This document shows, piece after piece, positions 37,290 to 49,740 of a stretch of 64,000 nt of DNA. The stretch is from positions 21,399,568 to 21,463,567 of the forward strand of contig CM073542.1 in NCBI GenBank assembly GCA_037074615.1, written 5' to 3'. The position numbers were made by a program, and so were the translations under genes. The DNA comes from Leucaena leucocephala (taxonomy: Eukaryota > Streptophyta > Magnoliopsida > Fabales > Fabaceae). The notes beneath the pieces are model-generated. The model was not told the origin of the DNA and made no database searches. It saw nothing but the letters and a program-made list of their open reading frames with translations. The stretch's first letter is position 1. Each line of letters starts with the position of its first letter.

Positions 37290-39534
37290 GAGGTGTGGAC
37301 AAATGGAATTTACCCCACCATGTATACCCTTTTCTTCTCTCTTTATTTAACCTTCTTTCCATTGGCCTTGCTGGATGCTAAAGTCAAAAGCAAAGACCTA
37401 CTTCACAACTTCACTTTGTTTATTGACTAGCAATTTCTTCGTTTAATTTATGAACCTATATAAATAGGTGCGCTTCAAAACCTTTTTTTTTTTTAACTAA
37501 GCTAAAACTGACACGTTATGATTATATGCCTTAATCATCTTTGGATTAATTATCTTGTATTACACAAATATCTAACTGAACCTTTACCCCATCATGTAAG
37601 CCATTATGAATTCTTAAAACCATATCTTTAAGGCTAGATTTGCTCTCACTTCATCAAATACAATCCAATAATCAAATACTTGTTGATGTCTCTCGTTTGA
37701 TTTATTATATATTTTTTCTATCTTAAATATAGGAACCAATTAATTAATTTATACATATTATAATTAAAGAAATTAAATTGTTAGTTATTTCTATAAAAAA
37801 TATATTAATTTTCTTAAAATATATCTCTTTTGCTCATTTACATGACATGAGAGTATCAACAACATAGTTTACCGATCATGCCAGAATCTAAGTAAAGCAT
37901 AATTTGATGAATTTTAGTGTGCGCACGTGTATCTTGTTTTATTGAAGTCAAGAAATTTTATTTTTCAATTTTCTCTATTCAAAACCCATTTTATATAAAC
38001 TTTTATAAAATTAAAAAATTAAAAAAATATATCCAGTCCGTAAAGAAAATTAAGAGGTACTACTAAAAGAATACTTATCACGGGAAGATTTGAAGTTTTA
38101 AGACAGTAATTTCTTTCGCATAAAATATGGGAAGATTTCTTTAGCATAAAATATGTTGAAGCGATCTCAGTTTCTTCTCGACACTAGCCACTGTCATCTG
38201 AAGACGCCGAACTGCAATTAGTAAAGGAGAGGTGTGGACGAAAGAACCCAAACCTCTCTTTTTTTCCTTCTTCTCTTTTTCCATGGACTAAAAAGCGAAA
38301 ACCTACTTTGGGGTGGGTTGATGACTTTTCCTTCTTGTTCTTTTTTTCCCACTCAATTCATCGAAATTTTATCTCAACTATATTTAGATCTGACCCGCAT
38401 CATGTACCTGACTATAGTGGGTGAATTTTTTAACAGGAATTTTCTATATACACCAAAACTCGAACTCGAGACTTTATTTAAGGGATATCAAATTGTTTAC
38501 TATTAAGATCAACAGCGGCTCATACTTTTCCTTCTTATTTACGCGTATAATTTACAAACCTGTATAAATGTGGAGCCCACCTCCACACATTCAACCAAAA
38601 GAATCCGAGAAGACCAGTTAAATCATCTCACAGCCGAGGGGTTGTTTAGGATTAACGTCAAATGACTTTTGTTCTAGCTAATTTTATAACTTGAAGTTGA
38701 GAAAAAAATTAATTTAATTTTTTTAATTTTTAATTTGATAGTTATGTGTGTTTTTCTTACTTATTAATTTTTTTAAATTTTATTCTATTATTACCATCCA
38801 TCTGTCTGTAACTTTATTCTATTAGTATTGTTAACTATGATATAAAACTAATTATTTTAACATAATAATATTAGATAATTTAATAAAGAGAGAAAAGTAT
38901 ACACATATAAAACTACAAACTGAAAGAAACTAAATGTACCATAATAATATTTTTTAAATTAATTAGTGTAATATAATTTATATTTAGATAGAATTTTATA
39001 AAAAATTATCTTGATAATAAATTATTTAGACAATATGTTAAAAAGATAATTTTAATAGGTTTAAAAATGGGGAAAAAAGCTCAAAGCCAATCAATTCGGA
39101 AGATGTTGGGGCAGCAAAGTGGATTAGAATTTCAGAGTCTATTATATAATGCTGCTTTTTCCCATGTGTGAAATTGCACTTTGCTCCTAAATATTTTAAG
39201 TTTGATAATATTATTATATTATTACTTCCTTAACCTTAATTAAGAGGATTGATTGGAGAAGCTAACCTGATATATTAGAGAAGCTAAACCATAATAGGTT
39301 AGGTGGATCCCATGGGGGATCGTCGGAGGAAATTCCTGGAGCGAGGTTGGTCCTGCGTGGGCTGGTAAATGGACAATCAATTGATGTGAGGCTTGCGGTA
39401 AAAGTAGTCACAAATTATAAAATTAAAATAATTAATAATAAGATCCATAAGTAGAATAAAAAATGAAATATTTTTTTTTACAAAAATTTGTTAAATGGAG
39501 TTAAGAAAGAAAATGAAGATGATTCATTTGATTC
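37290..39534. other. AT-rich intergenic DNA with an orphan TNL promoter copy
   Basis: 38083-38240 repeats the TNL 5' region (GTTGAAGCGATCTCAGTTTC through AAAGGAGAGGTGTGGACG) without any TIR exon behind it. There the TATA position reads AATTAGTAAAGG. 38560-39320 matches 49290-49740 and 60940-61680. No gene seen. Confidence 0.65.
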
Positions 39535-39918
39535 AAAATTGTATATGGATGAATTTAGGCCTCTAGGCGCTGCTTCATTCAAGAAATAAGATTTATCAAA
39601 TGATAAACACATATGGACATCTGTTGCGGCAAGAAAAGAGCATTTGATGTGAGCAAATACATAACGGCATTGATATTTAGTTCGACCATGATACTGAATT
39701 ATAAGCTAAGTCATGTTATGTGTACATACGTAGTTCAAAATGTTACACATAAATCATTGGATAAAGATAGTAGGAAGACAAACATACCTCATGGTGGATA
39801 AAGGTTCATCTGATAAAGGTTCCATTCAATTACAACCGGTTGCATCTAATCAAATCAACCATGGTGGAAGCCTCGGCAATGACTTCAGCCTTTTGCAATC
39901 ATTCAATAAAAGAAAGGC
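39535..39918 (-). pseudogene. Scrap of a TNL 3' end
   Basis: Shares the gene-tail text of 16490-17170, including LNDCKRLKSLPRLPPWLI with a stop soon after, then breaks at 39918 into unrelated sequence. Only about 110 bp is former LRR exon; the rest is intron and flank. Confidence 0.78.
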
Positions 39919-40588
39919 GTGTTTGAACTTGTATCCTCGATAGCTGATTGTATTGTGAGGGGGAGGGCCCACGGGAGTGGGAAAGATCGAGTTTAATTAG
40001 TGGGGCGAAGGAGAAATAATGGAATAAACAGGGTGCCATTTAAAATTATCGGAAAGCACACGTCATATCAATATTTCAAAGTCAATGCAATGAGCAGTAG
40101 ATAGACAGATGTGAAAAGATGCTACAATTCAGTGGTCCCTTCGACGAAATTCCTGGACGATATCATTCATCCCAATGGGGACGGAGGCCACAGACTCAAG
40201 AGTCAAACACTTCAGCCCAACGAGCCATTCTCTAAAATTTTGCCACCTCCATTTTTTTTACTTTTCTTTTTTATTAAATACTTTCCCTCTTTCCGAGCAT
40301 TTCCTCGTGCCGTTTTTAAACAAAAATAAGATTTTATATTTATATTTTTTAAGTAATTTAAAAAGAAAAGTAGCAAAATAAACTAGTGTATTTGAGGTTG
40401 GATGGTTATTAAAATTGCACTAGAAAGTGAGAAAAAGAAGTCAGCTTACAGATAACACTAAGGGCACGCTTGCCCTGCGAAGTTGATCGAAATGCAATAA
40501 TCACTTTTCAAAGTATTCATATAATTAAATGATAGATCAATTGAAACGACATAGTATACATTTTAAACAAAACAGTCAATAACCATAT

Positions 40589-40590
<2 letters not shown>
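39919..40590. other. Sequence unique within the window, no gene recognised
   Basis: Less AT-rich up to about 40250 and not repeated elsewhere in the window. Two overlapping frames of about 70 residues (40111-40381) show no motifs. Confidence 0.5.

Positions 40591-40638
<48 letters not shown>
40591..40638. repeat. (TA)24 microsatellite
   Basis: An uninterrupted TA run of 48 bp, likely to be length-variable. Confidence 0.97.
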
Positions 40639-40640
<2 letters not shown>

Positions 40641-41305
40641 GGATTACCGGTTGAAACGCGTCACTGTCCAGTAATGTGTTATCCCAAACCGGAAGCGGTT
40701 GGGTCGAACGGTGGGAAGGTACAACGGGCTTTTTATTTCAAGCGAAAACCAACGGCGCCAAGCTTAATTAACCTCCAAACTATTGTGTCGTAAGGAACTT
40801 AAATAAAAGCAGGTGACTTTTTATAAACATATGGAACTTAATTAATTGTAATTTGGCACTTACACCTTACAATTTTATTTGATTTTTAATCAAGTGTTTT
40901 TAATTTTTTATTAGATCCTCATATTTTCATCGTGTTTTTATTAGGTCTCTATAGTTGTTTTTTCTTTTTATCAATCACATAAACTATAAGAATTTAATTA
41001 AAAATAAATAAAATTATAAGGATATGGTAAAAATTGAAAAAATGAGACTTATAAAAATGAAAAAAAATATAGGAACTTAATAAAAAAATTATAAAGACAT
41101 TATTAAAAATTAGTTGAAACTATAAGAACTTTTGAAGAGTTATTAATAACTATTTTTTAATTTTTATCTCACTTAATTATTATTGGAAATAGTAAAAAAG
41201 AGAGAGATGTAAGAAACTGAGAATAATATGTAGATGTATAAAGAGAAAAATTTAAATTTAAAAGATTTTACCAACAGAAAACACATAGTCTACCATCTAA
41301 TAATC
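40639..41305. other. 3' flank of TNL-4
   Basis: 40820-41260 is collinear with 17319-17830 downstream of TNL-2. No gene or clear terminator beyond AT-rich tracts. Confidence 0.6.
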
Positions 41306-44300
41306 TCAACTGTCCTCAAACAATCTGCGAAGTACTCTACAGGGAAGGTTGACCTCAGGAGGAGAAGCCAGTTGGTTCAATTGATTGGGGCGAAACCGCT
41401 TTTTACGTATCACTCTCCACCCACATCCCAATATTGTACAAGTATCATTATAATCATAATTTGCAAGTAGAATGTGAAGGGTATTGTTATGAGCCGTTAG
41501 GTGTTTCCAACATGTTTCCTCATTTAATTCCAACACCATTATGCATAGGAGACGATCCATTCCAGGCACATGCATAGGATGCCCCCATTTTTTCAGTATG
41601 TGATCATCATCTTCTGCAGCTTTAGTACTCCAATAAATATTCAAACCATCAAAATAGTCGATAAGCAAGCATACAACAATTGCGGACCATTCACTATTAC
41701 GGAAATATTCAGGTATGTCCACTTTTATCTCACATGTGTATCCATTAGCCACTTCCAAACTATCCTCTTCCTCTTCCTCTCCCCCAATATCCGGAGTATA
41801 ATCTTCTTTATCTGTAAACCATGATGGTATATCGGATCCCGGAATAAATGCAACGAAGTCTCTCAGGGGAAAACATTCTGGCTGCAAATATAAAACACTG
41901 GTGTAAACATTAATTACCCATGAAGAAGGGAGCATATATATGTGAGGTAAAGACACAAATTTGATACACCCATATACCTCAACGCCCTTCAACTCCCAAG
42001 GGATATCATCATCTTCCTTACCAGAGATGACATATTTAGTTCTCCCACGATACTAAAACACAAAATTAGTCATGTTACGCATATTTAGTGAAGAAAAACA
42101 TAGACATAAATCATTAGATAGATTGTGGGAGGACAAACATACCTCATGGTCAAGTGAAGAAACCAAATCACATAACAGTCTATCTGATAGAGGTTCCATT
42201 AAATTACAACCGTATGCACCTAATCGAATTAAACCTGGTGGAAGACTTGGCAATGACTTAAGCCTTTTGCACCAATCCAACGAAAGAAAGAGAAGTCGAT
42301 AAAGTCTAGAGAAGCAATCAATGGGTAGATTAACAAAATCATTATAACTTAGATCCAATACAATGAGTGATGATAAACAGCCAACATCAACAATCGATCC
42401 ATCGTTTAAGCCACAATCGATTAAACATAACTCTGTTAAACACATTACACTCAAGCCAGAAATTTGGCGAGTTATGTGAATCTTCAACAGCTTTTCAAGA
42501 TTAAGAATTTTGCATCTTCTCAAATTTAAATCTCCAAGACCAGTCAATAATACAAGTGATTTAGGAAGTCTAGTTATAGCAGTACCCTTGACACCAAGAA
42601 ATGATAACTTCTCCATACCTTCCCCAAACTCTGGGAGCACTTTAGCTTTTTCACACCAACTAAGATCTAACTTCATCAAAGAATTTGTTTCCAATTTTTC
42701 TGGTAGGACTTGAAGATTTTTACAACTAGACAAGTCCACCTCAACAAGCTCTTTCAACTTTCCAAGTGAGGGATGGATCGTGACAAGGGATTCACAGCCA
42801 CTAAGATGTAAATGTTGTAAATATGGAACTCTTGAGAAGTCTGGAGTTTCGGTCAAATCTCTAGAATAGCTCAGGTTGATAAATTTCAACTTTGCCATAA
42901 ACTAGTTAAATAAAAGATTGCAGAGTCAGCATCACTAAACAATGTATCATGGATAAACATGGACATAGCAATATATTTTTAAGATAAACAATGATGCATT
43001 ACCTGTATGCCATTCCAAAGTTGCTTTATTTTGCTCTTCTTCATGTCAATGCGAACAAGTTTATCCAGTGGAAGTGGAAGAGCTTCCAAAGGAAATGATG
43101 GCCATCGAAAAACTTTTAATGCACCTGATAGTTTCGATCCCCTTGGTAAGATGAGTGGACTATAATAATTTGTGTTTAAGATAAGTAATCTAGTGTTTCT
43201 CATCTTTGAAAACGCTTCAGGATGTACTTTTATTTCCTTTTGGTACCGATCAAAATCAGCTTGCATAACAATAGCTTGTATTTCCTCAGATCCCTAATGA
43301 AAAAACATGAGAATGATAAGGAAGTAAAGAATATTGAATACATTAAATGTATGTCAACAAAATTTATAAAATAAGGCACTCACCATGTTATTTTCCAATA
43401 CTTCCTTAATGTCCTCAAACTTCCACAACCTGCTATACTTGGCAATAGACCTACCCAAGTCTACAAGTAAATCATGCATCTCTAATCTGCAATCTTGCGT
43501 TTCAACTAGTAAACTTCTTTGAATCAATACCTCTATTCCGATTGTTGGGTTAAGATCACAACTTTCCAAAATCCGAGTCACCTCTTTTTTCTTCCAACCC
43601 TTGAAAAAACAAGCAATATCTAAAAATATTGTCTTTTCTTTCTCATTCTTTAGTCCATCATAACTTATTTTAAGTGCTTGAAGAATACGGTCATCATCAG
43701 GAATTTGCTTCAATCTATCTAAAGCATCTCTCCACACAGCTTCACTTCTGCCACAAAGAAAATAACCCAAAACTTCAAGTGCCAAAGGAAGACCTCCTGC
43801 ATATTTAACAACAGATTTAGATAACTCCAAATAATTATCTTCAGGATAATCTTTGCGGAATGCTTTTTTTGAAAAGAGTTGAAGAGATTCATCTTTCTTC
43901 ATGGTTTTCATCTCATATATTCTTTGCTTATCTACTCCATAAGCGATGAGCAATTGTCTATCTCTTGTTGTGATAATTATTCTGCTTCCTTTACCAAACC
44001 AATCTGGACTTTCAGCCAAATTATTTAATTGACTGACATCATGTACATCATCAAGGACAAGAAGAACCTTTTTCTCCTGGAGAGACTTTCTTAACATCTC
44101 CTTTCCCTCATGACTATCATGAATTTTCATGTTTTTGATTTTGATATGAGAAAGAAGCCTTTCTTGCAAAGAGACTAGGCCTTCTCTTTGCAATAAAGTT
44201 TCTCTAACATTGGCAAGAAAGCAATATATCTCAAACTTGTGAGATAGTATTTTAGAAACAACCCTGGCAAGAGTTGTTTTGCCGAGACCGCCCATACCCC

Positions 44301-47300
44301 ATATCCCTACAGAACGTTTGTCATCCAAATCAACCTCCAGGAATGGCATCAGATCAGCTACTCTTGAGTCGATCCCAACTAGATTGTCATCATCAGATGG
44401 TAATTTAGAACTTAAATAACTCCATACATTTCCAACTATATTGTGTATAAGATCAGCTTCATGCCTACAAAAAAAAAGAAAAAATAATTAAATTTTTTTT
44501 TCATAAATTAGAAAGTCTACAACTTGGATGGAGATAAGTGGAATGTGAATTGTTGAGCAAGTCACAATTGATCAATCGGCCCATTAAAATTAGAAATGGA
44601 ATCATTTTCCCACAAAGAAAATATCCAAGTTATTCACAATTTAGTTTTACTGATGGATATCAATTCATCATCTTATTAATTATCAATTCAGTTAATCCAT
44701 TCATAGTTTTAAATTTGATTCTTCTCTTAACAAATCAAACTGAATTACTTTCAATTTTCCGTTGTCACAATGGAAACAGTGTTTCTGACAAGTTTAAATG
44801 CTCTCGTTCACAAGTATAAAGGGACTTTTAATTTCAAGTTCAACAAATTCGCTATAAAGTAAAAAAAAATGAAAAAGAAAATATATCATTAAGAGACTTC
44901 ATATGTTACAGAGAGTAATTAAATAGCGGGCAATAGGGTATTTCATTATGGAGAATATTTTTTTTCTTAAAATTAACTGATAGTTGGAATAAATGCTCAT
45001 GGAAATTTCAAATAAAAAACATAAAAATTACTCGGAAGGACTGATAATTAATGTTAGGTATGGTTAAATTTATAATTATATTGTTAGCAGCGGAAACGAA
45101 TATTATTTATAGTTAATTATTGAAAAGTAATTAAAATTAACATAACCGACACATTTATAATGTATATGCTTCAATCAACGAATATAACTTTTTTTTTTAC
45201 CTTAATCGAATATATTGGATATGCTTTATTAACTTAGATTCTGCCCATTATAGTGATTATAATTTTTAATTTTCCGTTGTCACAATTGAGCGCTTATCAC
45301 AAATTTAATGATCTTTTTCATACAAGTATAAAGGAACTTCTAATTTAAAGTTAAACAAAATATCCATAAAATAAAAATGTGAAAAAGAAATTAAATTGTC
45401 AGTAGGAGACTTCATATGTTGCAGGTAAAATAATTAAATAGTAGGCTGTAGGGGATTTTATTATAATATATTTTTCTTCAAAGACTAAAGCATACTTTTA
45501 ATAAATTTGGATGAAGTTTCATTTTAGTCTCTTAATTTTATAAAATTTACTTTTAGACCTATAATTTTAAAAATCATAAGTTACGCTTGCATAGCTGACA
45601 AAGGCTTAAATTTTATTTTTTAATATAATTATAATTTTTTGTTTATTAATTTTAATATTTTTATAAAACATTTATTTGAATATAACCATATTTAACTATT
45701 TAAAATTCTTGAAATTGGGGGAAAGGGTAGATAATTATATTATGAGAGAAACTGAAAAAAGTTTATTACATTTTACGCAAAAAATAAAAAGCATACGGAT
45801 CATAGTTTAATTAGGTTAAAAAAACCATAAATAATTTTCTTATTATGTGAAATTGGTTTTGATATTACTAATAATGATGTTTAAAATCTAAACATTCTTT
45901 ATCAACTATATAGTAATAATTTAAATTTACTGAGTTAGCATTTTCTGCTAGTAACATTAATGAGATAAAATTATATGACTAAAAGTATACCTTATAAAGT
46001 TAAGGGACTAAAATAAAATCTCATATAAATTAAAAGGATTAAGAGTATACTTTAGTCTTCTCAAAAATAACTGAAACTTAGGGAAAATGCTTATAGAAAT
46101 TTCAAAAAAAAAAAGAAAAAGAAATTATTACGCAGTAGTTCTTGTTGGGTATGATTAAATTTATAATTATATTGAAGGACTGAAATTTAGTAACGGAACA
46201 TTAGGGATTTGGTGCCTAATTTTGCGACTACTAGGGGAACTGGGGAAGGGATATGAAAGTGCAGCCAAATCCAGTAACCTTAAAACGCGTACCATTAGAG
46301 TGGAACAAGAAACGGAAGGAATGGAATTTTCATAACCATATGGAAGTTACTGAGTTTTGGTCCTTCAATATGATTATAATTTTCATGGCGCTTAAAAATA
46401 AATTTAGTCGGGTCAAAGAAAAAAAAATTGACTTAGATAAAATAAGATATAACTGTTATAATAAAAGGTTTATGTGGATGCCTATATCCCATATATCTCC
46501 TATTATCATAAAATTTATAGTCTTATTTATTTGAAATTGTAAAACTGTGCCTATTACTAGAGGGCATTGATCATATATTGAAATATATTAATGAAGTTAG
46601 CTGATTCAAAAGTAATTAAAATTAACATAACCAACACATTTATAATGGATATGCTTCGATCAACGAATATAGCATTTTGTATTACCTTAAACGAATATAT
46701 AAATATGCTTTATTAACATTAGATTATCATGGTCATAGTTGCCCTTCTAGTATAAATATCTCCTTCATGACTTACACCTTAGGTAAGAATCTATTCTTTC
46801 TGCCTCTAATGGATGGGAGATTTTTCTGTTATTATCTAAAAGGAAGACTATGAATACCATTAAACGATATAAATCAAAATAAAAAATCGTGGGGAAAATT
46901 ATAAAATCCAAATGATTGTGGAAAATATGATTAAACGATATATTGTAAAAGAAAATTTACCTGCCCCTCGTGTCCTCCCCAGATATGCTGCCAATTTGAG
47001 ACAAAACATTTCTCCAATTCTCCACTTTCTCTTTATTCTTTTCATGTTTAGCCAAGGCTTCCCCAAAACTTCCTCGTAGGTGTTTTACATCGCTCGGATT
47101 GACATCATAGAAGATGGGAATAACCCGTCGACCCAATTTTTGTCGAGATTCAAGAATCTTTTGAAGCTCTTCCAAACACCATGAAGACTCTGCATAATTT
47201 TTAGAGATGATAAGAACCGCACACAGAGAATCCTGAATTGCTTGAAACAGACCTTGTTTTATGTCTTCGCCTTTCTCAAGATTCACATCATCCCTGAACG

Positions 47301-47460
47301 TTTTGATCCCACTTCTAGTGAAAGCTGCATCTAAGTGAGCCGTAAAGTTCAGGCGAGTATCTTTTCCTGCAAAACTCAAGAACACATCATAATTCCATGG
47401 AGGAGTTGAATCATAAGTACCAGAGCTGGAAGAAGATTCTCCTCCGGCACTATAAGCCAT
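41306..47460 (-). CDS. TNL-4: intact TIR-NBS-LRR immune receptor, six exons
   Basis: Predicted exons (minus strand): 47460-46961 TIR; 44464-43384 NB-ARC; 43293-43003 linker; 42901-42143 LRR; 42052-41978 short; 41881-41306 C-terminal domain. All introns have GT...AG ends, and the exons total 3282 bp, an exact codon multiple for 1093 residues. TIR: DVFLSFAGKDTR, SSWCLEEL with the expected catalytic glutamate. NB-ARC: P-loop GMGGLGKTT (223-231), LLVLDDV (301-307), GSRIIITTRD (326-335), GLPLA (391-395), MHD (496-498). LRRs about 625-877; PGSDIPSWF and GCGWRVI mark a C-JID-type domain. TNLs act intracellularly: effector binding drives oligomerisation and TIR NADase signalling. Oddity: nine residues are missing after MHDLLVDLGR compared with TNL-2. 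The ATG at 47460 matches that of TNL-2; an in-frame ATG 54 bp upstream is less likely. The last-exon end is the least certain part. Confidence 0.9.
44465..46960 (-). other. TNL-4 intron 1 (about 2.5 kb)
   Basis: AT-rich with GTAAAT donor and TTTTGTAG acceptor. Short frames on the plus strand (44538-44819, 46253-46534) are low-complexity and not supported as genes. Confidence 0.75.
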
Positions 47461-47699
47461 TTGCAGGGGTTCGATCTTTTCGTTTTGTACAAAGCGCAAG
47501 TAATCTGCAACCACATAATTGTGTCAGTAATAGCCCATGAAAACAATAAATTAAAAGGAATCAGAGGTATGGAATTAAAACGAGAGGGGAAAATAAAGGG
47601 AAATTAAACAAGAAAATTCATTATACAGTGGCCAATGTTGAAGCGATCTCAGTTTCTTCTGGACACTCGCTGCAGTGATCTGAAGACCCCAAAGTGCAA

Positions 47700-47707
47700 T
47701 TTATAAA
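47700..47707 (-). promoter_or_regulatory. TATA box candidate of TNL-4
   Basis: TTTATAAA, about 245 bp upstream of the ATG, in the same context as TNL-2 (37279-37286). The leader between contains GTGGTTGCAG at about 47512, a possible 5'-UTR intron acceptor. Confidence 0.6.
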
Positions 47708-48079
47708 GGAGAGGTGTTGACGAAAGAACCAAACCTCTTTTTTTTTTTCCTTCTTTTTCCATGGACTAAAAAGCGAAGACCTACATTGGTGGGGCTTGAC
47801 GATGACTTTTCCTTATTATTTACGCGTTTAATTTACAAACCTGTATAAATGTAGGGCCCACCTCCAAACATTCCACCAAAAGAAACCAAGAAGACAAGTT
47901 AAATCATCTAACAGCAGAGGGGTTGTTTTGGATTAACGTTAAGTGAAGCTAATTTTATAACCTGAAGCTAATTTTAATAATAAGATCCCATAAGTAGAAT
48001 AAAAGATGAAGTGTTTTATGAGAAGTAGGAGAGGGAGGAGCCTTGGCTCGTCAACTTTCATTTCTTTTTTTAATTTTCG

Positions 48080-48345
48080 TTTTTGCTCCCCACAAAAAGT
48101 CAGGACTCTTGGCCATTTCACACTTTCATGGAATTTATGTAGACGGAGAACCACAAATATATGTGGGTGATAATCACAAGGCTCGATCCAATGGTTCCAG
48201 TCACACTGAGAAGGGATTTTCATTGGCATTGACCTATTCAAATCGTGCAAAACACGGAGAAGGCATTTTCATCTCACTATCTGGAAAACTTTGTTCAAAT
48301 AACAACATCAACGGTTTGTAAAATACTTTAACATACTTTACATTT
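48080..48345 (-). other. Conserved non-coding block upstream of TNL-4
   Basis: A stretch of about 250 bp, including TTTCATGGAATTTATGTAGA and GGTTCCAGTCACACTGAGAA, is much better conserved than its surroundings at 11700-11940, 50190-50450 and 62080-62335. Frames differ among copies, so protein coding is unlikely. It lies about 0.6-0.9 kb upstream of the TNL-4 start. Confidence 0.55.
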
Positions 48346-48559
48346 TTTTTATAAGTATACGGACCTCCCTCTTATTTAAAAACATATATTGAAAAGTTCT
48401 AACGGTTAATTCTATTAAGAATATTTTATAAATATATATTTTGGATTAAAATATTTATTTGAATAAATTTTATTTACTAGTTTGTCCTTCACCATACTAA
48501 ATCCTAAATCCCTAATTTTGACAGAAATAAATTTGGAGAACTTAAGAGTTTTATTTTTT

Positions 48560-48730
48560 TTAGGTAAAATACAGACGCTTGAAATAAGAATAAAGGGGAC
48601 GATCAAGTTCTTTAGAAGAATCACAGTCATGCTCTTTGTCATCGTCGAGCTGGCAATCAGGCTTCAAGGAAGATGAAGCGGCTCGGCTTCACGACGAGGA
48701 CATGGGGGGAGGAGATGAAAGTAATGATGT
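48560..48730 (-). pseudogene. Unidentified duplicated fragment (also at 60570-60735)
   Basis: Near-copy of 60570-60735. On the minus strand the other copy reads LDDDRERDCDSSKERDRP, an acidic/basic low-complexity text reminiscent of RNA-processing proteins; here it is interrupted. I do not recognise the source gene. A C run near 48767 follows. Confidence 0.4.
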
Positions 48731-48735
48731 TGCAT

Positions 48736-49740
48736 ATTACTATTTGAACAAATGGAATTTAACACCCCCCCCCCCAAATGTATACCCTTTTCTTCTCTCT
48801 TTATTTAACAACATAGTTTACCCATCATGCCAGAATCTAAGTAAAGCATAATTTGATGAATTTTAGTGTGCGCACGTGTATCTTGTTTTATTGAAGTCGA
48901 GAAATTTTATTTTTCAAATTTCTCTATGCAAAACCCATTTTATATAAACTTTTATAAAATATAAAAATTAAAAAATATATCCATTCCGTAATGAAAATTA
49001 AGAGGTACTACTAAAAGAATACTTATCATGGGAAGTTTGAAGACAGTAATTTCTTTCGCATAAAATATGGGAAGATTTCTTTCGCATAAAATATGTTGAA
49101 GCGATCTCAGTTTCTTCTCGATACTAGCTACTGTCATCTGAAGACGCCGAACTGCAATTAGTAAAGGAGAGGAGTGGACGAAAGAACCCAAACCCTTTTC
49201 CCCCTCCTCTTTCCCATTGACTGAAAAGCTAAGACCTACTTTGGGGTGGGTTGACGATGACTTTTCTTTCTTATTTTTACGCGTTTAATTTACAAGCCTG
49301 CATAAATGTGGGGTCCACCTCCAAACATTCCACCAAAAGAATCCAAGAAGACCAGTTAAATCATCTAATAGCGGAGGGGTTGTTTTGGATTAACGTCAAA
49401 TGACTTTTGTTTTAGCTAATTTTATAACCTGAAGTTGAGATAAAATTTAATTTAAAAAATTCTTTTAGTTTTTAATTTAGTAGCTACATGGGTTTTTTTT
49501 CTTTTACTTATTACATTTTTTTAACTTTATTATGATAATTTTATTCTTTAAGAATTGTTAACCCTAATATAAAGCTAATTATTAATAGAATAAAATTAGA
49601 TGATTTAATAAAAGGAAAAAAGCATACACATATAAAACTAAAAATTCAAAGAAATTATATGTACTACAACAAAGATTTTTTTAAATTAATTAGTATAATA
49701 TAATTTATATTTAGATAAAATTTTATAAAAAATTAGCTTG
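48736..49740. other. Intergenic DNA with a second orphan TNL promoter copy
   Basis: 49020-49190 repeats the TNL leader/promoter text found at 38083-38240, again with AATTAGTAAAGG in place of AATTTATAAAGG, and again with no TIR exon downstream. The rest is AT-rich. Confidence 0.62.

Noticed and set aside
41306..41992. Continuous 228-codon exon across 41882-41992
   Set aside because: The open frame reads through an intron by chance. The acceptor TTTGCAG before 41881, the donor after 41978 and the same arrangement in TNL-2 support two exons.
44538..46534. Plus-strand genes in TNL-4 intron 1
   Set aside because: Low-complexity AT-rich frames of about 93 codons without motifs, lying inside a well-bounded intron.
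47939..48250. 103-codon minus-strand frame over the conserved block as a gene
   Set aside because: The four copies of the block favour different frames and starts, so conservation is of DNA and not of protein.
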